From an uncultured Bradyrhizobium sp. (GTDB lineage: Bacteria; Pseudomonadota; Alphaproteobacteria; Rhizobiales; Xanthobacteraceae): 64,000 nt of DNA. Of the stretch, positions 60,310-64,000 are shown one piece after another (position 1 is the first letter of the stretch; each line of letters begins with the position of its first letter). The stretch covers positions 108,509 through 172,508 of the forward strand of contig NZ_CANSMR010000008.1 in the NCBI RefSeq assembly GCF_947648125.1, written 5' to 3'. The notes below the pieces were generated by a model. It saw only the letters and a list, made by a program, of their open reading frames with translations. It was not told the DNA's origin and did not search any database. A program made the position numbers and the translations under genes.

Positions 60310-61092
60310 ATGCAACAGCAGACACCGCCGGAACAGTTCGACCTCTCTGCAATCGTGGCCGACCTGAACAACCTGCTGCGGCTGAAGACCACGGTCATCG
60401 GCATCAAGATGTTCGCACGCGTCGAGGAGATGGAGGCGATCCCTAAGATCCGCCGCCCATCGGCGGTTCACACCACGGACCAGATCGTCAGCATGGCCTC
60501 GCGGCTCGGCTGGACCGTCGGCATCACCGGGGATGATCTGGTCGGCGCGCAATGCCGTGCGGTGATCGGGCTCGCGCCGCAGGACGAGAAGTGGCTTGCC
60601 GGCGAGAATTATGTCGGCGTCTGGCACGGCACGGCAGAAGACGCGCGCAAGCGCCAGGAGGCGCTCGACGTGGTGCCTTACGGTCAGTACCAGGCGATGG
60701 CGGTGAGCCCGCTGACCAGCGGACGTCTCAATCCGCCCGACATCTGCCTCGTCTACGCGACGCCGGGGCAGATGATCATCCTGATCAACGGGCTGCAGTA
60801 CACCGGCTACAAGAAGTTCGAGTGGGGCGTGGTCGGCGAAACCGCGTGCGCGGATTCGTGGGGCCGGGCGCTGAAGACCGGCGAGCCGAGCCTGTCGCTG
60901 CCGTGCTTCGCCGAGCGCCGCTATGGCGGCGTGCCCGACGAGGAGATGCTGATGGCGCTGCCGCCGGCCTATCTGGTGAAGGCGATCGCGGGGATGAAGC
61001 AACTCGCCAAGAACGGCCTGCGCTACCCGATCGCACCCTATGGGATCCAGGCCGACGTGCGCGCCGGCATGGGCGTGTCCTATAAGAAATAG
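60310..61092 (+). CDS. DUF169 protein
   Basis: A 260-residue soluble protein of the DUF169 family (LRLKTTVIGIKMFARVEEME, VGAQCRAVIGLAPQDEKWLA, and YGQYQAMAVSPLTSGRLNPP). ATG 60310 begins MQQQTPPEQFDLSAIVADLN. DUF169 proteins carry conserved cysteines (CRAVIG and ACADSW) and may bind metals or cofactors; no activity is established. The stop codon lies in a 13-bp tandem repeat. Confidence 0.82.
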   Translation: MQQQTPPEQFDLSAIVADLNNLLRLKTTVIGIKMFARVEEMEAIPKIRRPSAVHTTDQIVSMASRLGWTVGITGDDLVGAQCRAVIGLAPQDEKWLAGENYVGVWHGTAEDARKRQEALDVVPYGQYQAMAVSPLTSGRLNPPDICLVYATPGQMIILINGLQYTGYKKFEWGVVGETACADSWGRALKTGEPSLSLPCFAERRYGGVPDEEMLMALPPAYLVKAIAGMKQLAKNGLRYPIAPYGIQADVRAGMGVSYKK

Positions 61093-61121
61093 CGGCAGGA
61101 AATAGCGGCAAGAAATAGCTG
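61086..61121. repeat. 13-bp tandem repeat over a stop codon
   Basis: GAAATAGCGGCAG, GAAATAGCGGCAA and GAAATAGCTG stand in tandem. The first copy holds the DUF169 stop codon TAG, so the duplications lie in the 3' untranslated part, likely by slippage. Confidence 0.85.
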
Positions 61122-61185
61122 ATTGCGTCGCCGCGCCCGCGATGACAAAAGGGGCGCCCATTTTGCTGCGCAGGGAGCCTGATCC

Positions 61186-62361
61186 ATGTCCTCGTCGAAA
61201 CTCGACATCGTCGTCTATGGCGCGACCGGCTTCACCGGCCAGCTCGTCGCCGAATATCTCGCGGCGCATTATCGCGACGGCAGCCTGAAATGGGCGATGG
61301 CCGGGCGCAGCAAGGACAAGCTCACCTCGGTTCGTGATGCGATCGGTGCGCCCGCCGACACGCCGCTGATCGTCGCCGACGCCAGCGATGCCATGTCGCT
61401 GAAGGCGATGCTGGCGCAGACCAAGTCGGTCATCTCGACGGTCGGTCCGTATCAGCTCTATGGCAATGAGCTGATCGTGGCCTGCGTGGACAGCGGCACC
61501 GACTATTTCGATCTCTGCGGCGAGCCGGTCTGGATGCGGCAGATGATCGACAAGCACGAGGCCGCCGCAAAGGCCAGCGGCGCGCGGATCGTGTTCTCCT
61601 GCGGCTTCGATTCCGTGCCGTTCGAACTCGGCGCCTTCTTTGTCCAGGAGGAAGCCAAGCGGGTGTTCGGTGCGCCGGCGCAGCGCGTCAAGGGCCGGGT
61701 GCGCGACATGCGCGGCACGCTGTCCGGCGGCACCGCCGCGAGCGCCAAGGCAACCTTCGATGCGGTCGCCAAGGATTTGAGCCTGGTTGCGATCCTCAAC
61801 AATCCGTTTGCATTGACGCCGGGCTTCGAGGGCGTGAGGCAGCCGCGCGGCAGCAAGCCGGCCTATGAGGACGACCTGCACTCATGGACCGCGCCGTTCA
61901 TGATGGCGCTGATCAACACACGCAACGTGCATCGCTCCAACATGCTGATGGGCTTCCCCTACGGCAAGGAGTTCGTCTACGACGAGATGGTCCTGACCGG
62001 TCCCGGCGAGAAGGGCGAGGCCAATGCAAAACGCGTGATGGCGCTGAATTCGGAGAAGACCGGTCCGAGCGCGCCGAAGCCGGGCGAGGGGCCGTCGAAG
62101 GAAGAGCGCGAGAACGGCCGCTACGATTTGCTCTATCTCGCGGTCGCGCCCGACGGCCGCATGGTGCGCGCCGGCATCAAGGGCGATCGTGATCCCGGCT
62201 ACGGTTCGACCTCGAAGATGATCTCGGAATGCGCGATCTGCCTGTTGCGCGACGCGCCAGATGTGTCGGCAGGCTTCTGGACGCCGGGAGCGGCGATGCA
62301 GCACAAGCTTATCAAACGCCTGGTCGATCACGCCGGGCTGACGTTCGAGGTCGAGAAGTAA
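61186..62361 (+). CDS. Saccharopine dehydrogenase-like NADP-binding reductase
   Basis: A 391-residue protein with an N-terminal Rossmann fold (SKLDIVVYGATGFTGQLVAE) and the family core SVISTVGPYQLYGNELIVAC, GTDYFDLCGEPVWMRQMIDK and GARIVFSCGFDSVPFELGAF. This group includes mycobacterial trans-acting enoyl reductase; here it may reduce an acyl or lipid intermediate. ATG 61186 gives the canonical start. It sits beside DUF169 on the same strand, 93 bp downstream. Substrate unknown. Confidence 0.88.
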   Translation: MSSSKLDIVVYGATGFTGQLVAEYLAAHYRDGSLKWAMAGRSKDKLTSVRDAIGAPADTPLIVADASDAMSLKAMLAQTKSVISTVGPYQLYGNELIVACVDSGTDYFDLCGEPVWMRQMIDKHEAAAKASGARIVFSCGFDSVPFELGAFFVQEEAKRVFGAPAQRVKGRVRDMRGTLSGGTAASAKATFDAVAKDLSLVAILNNPFALTPGFEGVRQPRGSKPAYEDDLHSWTAPFMMALINTRNVHRSNMLMGFPYGKEFVYDEMVLTGPGEKGEANAKRVMALNSEKTGPSAPKPGEGPSKEERENGRYDLLYLAVAPDGRMVRAGIKGDRDPGYGSTSKMISECAICLLRDAPDVSAGFWTPGAAMQHKLIKRLVDHAGLTFEVEK

Positions 62362-62381
62362 CTTCGCGTCCCCTTGTTCCG

Positions 62382-62484
62382 TGTCATCGCCCGGCTCGAC
62401 CGGGCGATCCAGTACGCCGCAGCCTCTCGGCTCAAGCACTGCTGTCTCTGGAATATTGGATCACCCGCATGCGCGGGTGATGAC
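62382..62484. repeat. Palindromic repeat between convergent genes
   Basis: GTCATCGCCCGG at the left end and GCGGGTGATGAC at the right end are largely complementary, and two smaller hairpins (GCCCGGCTCGACCGGGC, and TCACCCGCATGCGCGGGTGA) lie inside. Dispersed-repeat type of this genome. Confidence 0.78.
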
Positions 62485-62492
62485 AGCCGAGG

Positions 62493-63689
62493 CTACGCCG
62501 CGCGCGGATTGTACGCGTACATGAAGTCCATGCCCTTGGACGACACCGGCAGCAGCAGCTTCAGCAAGTGATCGCGCAGCCAGGCGCCGGTCGGGCCGAA
62601 CTCGCGCTTGCTGTTGCCGTTGCGGCGGGCGATTGCCACGATCTTCTCGGCGCGCGGGCGCCGCTCGTGCTCGAAGGCCTGGAACGTCAGGCCGAGCTCC
62701 TGGCCGTCGCGCATCAGGATGCCGAGCCGCAGCGCGTCCTCCAGCGCGAGCGACGCGCCCTGGCCGGCATGCGGGCTGGTGGCGTGCGCGGCATCGCCGA
62801 TCAGGAGCGTGCGCTTGCGCGACCAGGTCGGCAGCGTCGCGACGTCGAGCGTATCGGTCACCACGATGTTCTCGGCGGCCTCGATGATATCGGGGATCGG
62901 CGCGTGCCAGCCGGCGTGGAAATCGCGCAGATGCTGCCTGATCGCATCCTGGCTCTGCAGCCGGTAGGCCGCCGCGGTCATGCCGTGCGACGGCTGCGTG
63001 CTCCACCACATCCCACCCGTGTCGGGATCGGGGCTGCACAGGCCGTAGCCGAAGAAGCCGCTTTGCCCGAACGTCGTCTCCACCTTCTGACCGATCGGCA
63101 ACCGCTCGAACATGGCCCGTGGCACGAAGCCGCCGAAGCCGATCAGCCCGGTGTCGAACGGCGTCGGGCCATCGGGGATCACGTGCCGCCGCACCGCCGA
63201 ATGCACGCCGTCGGCGCCGATCACGAAATCGCCTTCGGCGGTGGTGCCGTCGTTGAAATAGGCGATGACCGGCTGGTCGCCGCGATCCTCGATCTTCACC
63301 AGCTTCTTCTCGAAGAACACCGAGACGTTGGAGCCCCAGGCCTTGTCGATCAGCGTCTCGTTCAGCGTCGCGCGGCACATGTTGACCGCGGGCTGGCCGA
63401 AGCGCTGCTGCATGTTCTGATTGAGCGAGCCGAGCTTCTTGCCGGCCTGCGAATAGAAATCGAACGACTCCGCGATCGAGCCGCTGCGGATCAGTTCGTC
63501 GGCGAGGCCGAGCTCCGCCAGCACATGCATGCCGTTCGGTGCGATCTGCAAGCCGCCGCCGATTCCGGTGGAGTAGGGCCATGCTTCATAGAGCTCGGCC
63601 TCGATGCCGGCGCGGGTCAGGAACATCGCGGTCACCGGACCTGCGATGCCGGCGCCGATGATCAGAGCTTTACGGGGACGTGAGGTCAT
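62493..63689 (-). CDS. FAD-dependent monooxygenase (PHBH-like)
   Basis: A 398-residue flavoprotein hydroxylase. FAD-binding motifs are ALIIGAGIAGPVTAMFLTRA at the start, GDFVIGADGVHSAVRRHV (DG motif, about residue 155) and LLIGDAAHATSPHAGQGASL (GD motif, about residue 290). Such enzymes hydroxylate aromatic or similar substrates with NAD(P)H and O2. ATG 63689 with GGAGCAAGG upstream is preferred over ATG 63701. It is divergent from a MarR-type regulator with palindromic sites between them, so its substrate may be the regulator's ligand. Confidence 0.9.
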   Translation of the reverse strand: MTSRPRKALIIGAGIAGPVTAMFLTRAGIEAELYEAWPYSTGIGGGLQIAPNGMHVLAELGLADELIRSGSIAESFDFYSQAGKKLGSLNQNMQQRFGQPAVNMCRATLNETLIDKAWGSNVSVFFEKKLVKIEDRGDQPVIAYFNDGTTAEGDFVIGADGVHSAVRRHVIPDGPTPFDTGLIGFGGFVPRAMFERLPIGQKVETTFGQSGFFGYGLCSPDPDTGGMWWSTQPSHGMTAAAYRLQSQDAIRQHLRDFHAGWHAPIPDIIEAAENIVVTDTLDVATLPTWSRKRTLLIGDAAHATSPHAGQGASLALEDALRLGILMRDGQELGLTFQAFEHERRPRAEKIVAIARRNGNSKREFGPTGAWLRDHLLKLLLPVSSKGMDFMYAYNPRAA

Positions 63690-63740
63690 GCCTTGCTCCA
63701 TGCATCCGTGTGGGATACCTACGAAAGGTCATTTGCTAAT

Positions 63741-63776
63741 TATCTTAGTATATAAGATATTAGGCGAGTAAGATAT
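63741..63776. promoter_or_regulatory. MarR-type operator region
   Basis: TATCTTA (63741-63747) and TAAGATA (63753-63759) form a perfect 7-bp inverted repeat around GTATA. A further TAAGATAT at 63769-63776 repeats the half site 16 bp downstream. The block lies between the divergent monooxygenase and MarR genes, where an autorepressor would bind. Confidence 0.65.
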
Positions 63777-63786
63777 AGGAGCAGCT

Positions 63787-64000
63787 TTGTCAAGTGCGAA
63801 GTCGCGCGAAGCGCTGATGCAGGAACTCGAGGAGGCGATGCGCCGGTCATCCGCGCAGGGCGTGATGTATGGCCAAGCCGTTGCAAACATGGCCGGAATT
63901 TCCAATTCCGATATGGAATGCATGGACATCCTCCACCTTGAGGGGCGCGTGACCGCGGGGCGTCTTGCCGAAGTCACCGGGCTGACCACCGGCGCGATCA
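63787..64000 (+). CDS. MarR-family regulator, N-terminal part (cut by window end)
   Basis: The first 71 codons read LSSAKSREALMQELEEAMRR, SSAQGVMYGQAVANMAGISN and SDMECMDILHLEGRVTAGRL, AEVTGLTTGAI, the start of a MarR winged helix (helix 1, then the LAEVTGLTTGAI recognition segment). TTG 63787 is used with AGGAG (63777-63781) upstream. It is divergent from the FAD monooxygenase and is likely its repressor. The rest lies beyond the window. Confidence 0.78.
   Translation, partial: MSSAKSREALMQELEEAMRRSSAQGVMYGQAVANMAGISNSDMECMDILHLEGRVTAGRLAEVTGLTTGAI

Noticed and set aside
60268-61881. 537-codon minus-strand frame opposite DUF169 and the reductase
   Set aside because: Antisense shadow; both plus-strand genes have clear families.

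Overview
The window looks like a chromosomal segment of a Bradyrhizobium-type alphaproteobacterium (Rhizobiales). The evidence is high GC content with strong GC3 bias, an rnc-era-recO-parC type order at the left edge, an LdtR-type MarR regulator, GcrA-family and Porin_2 proteins, a magnesium-type HemB, the nrdR-ribD-ribE-ribH-nusB-thiL block, and several families of long palindromic intergenic repeats typical of Bradyrhizobium and Rhodopseudomonas. There is no rRNA, CRISPR array or intact insertion sequence. Most of it is ordinary core genome with accessory insertions.

Layout. 0-4 kb: era end, a small membrane protein, recO, parC. 4-10.6 kb: zinc-type CDF transporter, secreted metallo-beta-lactamase-fold lactonase, XRE/MmyB regulator divergent from an EamA transporter, class III cyclase, MFS exporter. 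10.6-14.3 kb (minus strand): a tightly coupled envelope-stress operon in which a TnpB-like N-terminal domain is joined in frame to a PspA/IM30 protein, followed by a YqiJ-like OB-fold membrane protein and a YqiK-like flotillin. 14.3-21.5 kb: mntH with a Mur-type manganese operator, bpt, RDD protein, hemB, ldtR and small conserved proteins. 21.5-26 kb: repeats, a 36-residue membrane peptide and a tctCBA tricarboxylate transporter. 26-35 kb: a metal-handling region with copC, copD, an outer-membrane protein, two DUF2946 genes plus a dead third copy, and two convergent TonB-dependent receptors. 35.5-44 kb: glyA, nrdR, riboflavin genes, nusB, thiL, hppA. 44-51 kb: a Tat-type Bug-family binding protein, bamE, a cytochrome bc1 assembly chaperone, DUF177, plsX-fabH-ihfA-merR, tRNA-Pro(GGG). 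51-64 kb: MarR, a major porin, a candidate small RNA, SDR, GcrA paralogue, acyl-CoA synthetase, amidase, YdcF, DUF169, a saccharopine-dehydrogenase-like reductase and a FAD monooxygenase divergent from a MarR gene cut by the window end.

The most unusual item is the gene at 13103-14233. Its first ~155 residues resemble the wedge/REC part of IS605-type TnpB (an RNA-guided nuclease) and stop where the RuvC nuclease domain should begin. A PspA coiled coil follows instead, with its own strong internal ribosome binding site. The leader of this gene can fold into a perfect hairpin (one G-U pair) that displays a Shine-Dalgarno-like sequence in its loop. Whether this is an RNA-binding domain recruited to a membrane-stress operon is inference, but the architecture is visible in the sequence. 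A second good candidate for something undescribed is an orphan promoter-hairpin-terminator unit at 53605-53716, probably a small RNA of about 75 nt.

All assignments come from reading the sequence and remembered family motifs; no database search was run.
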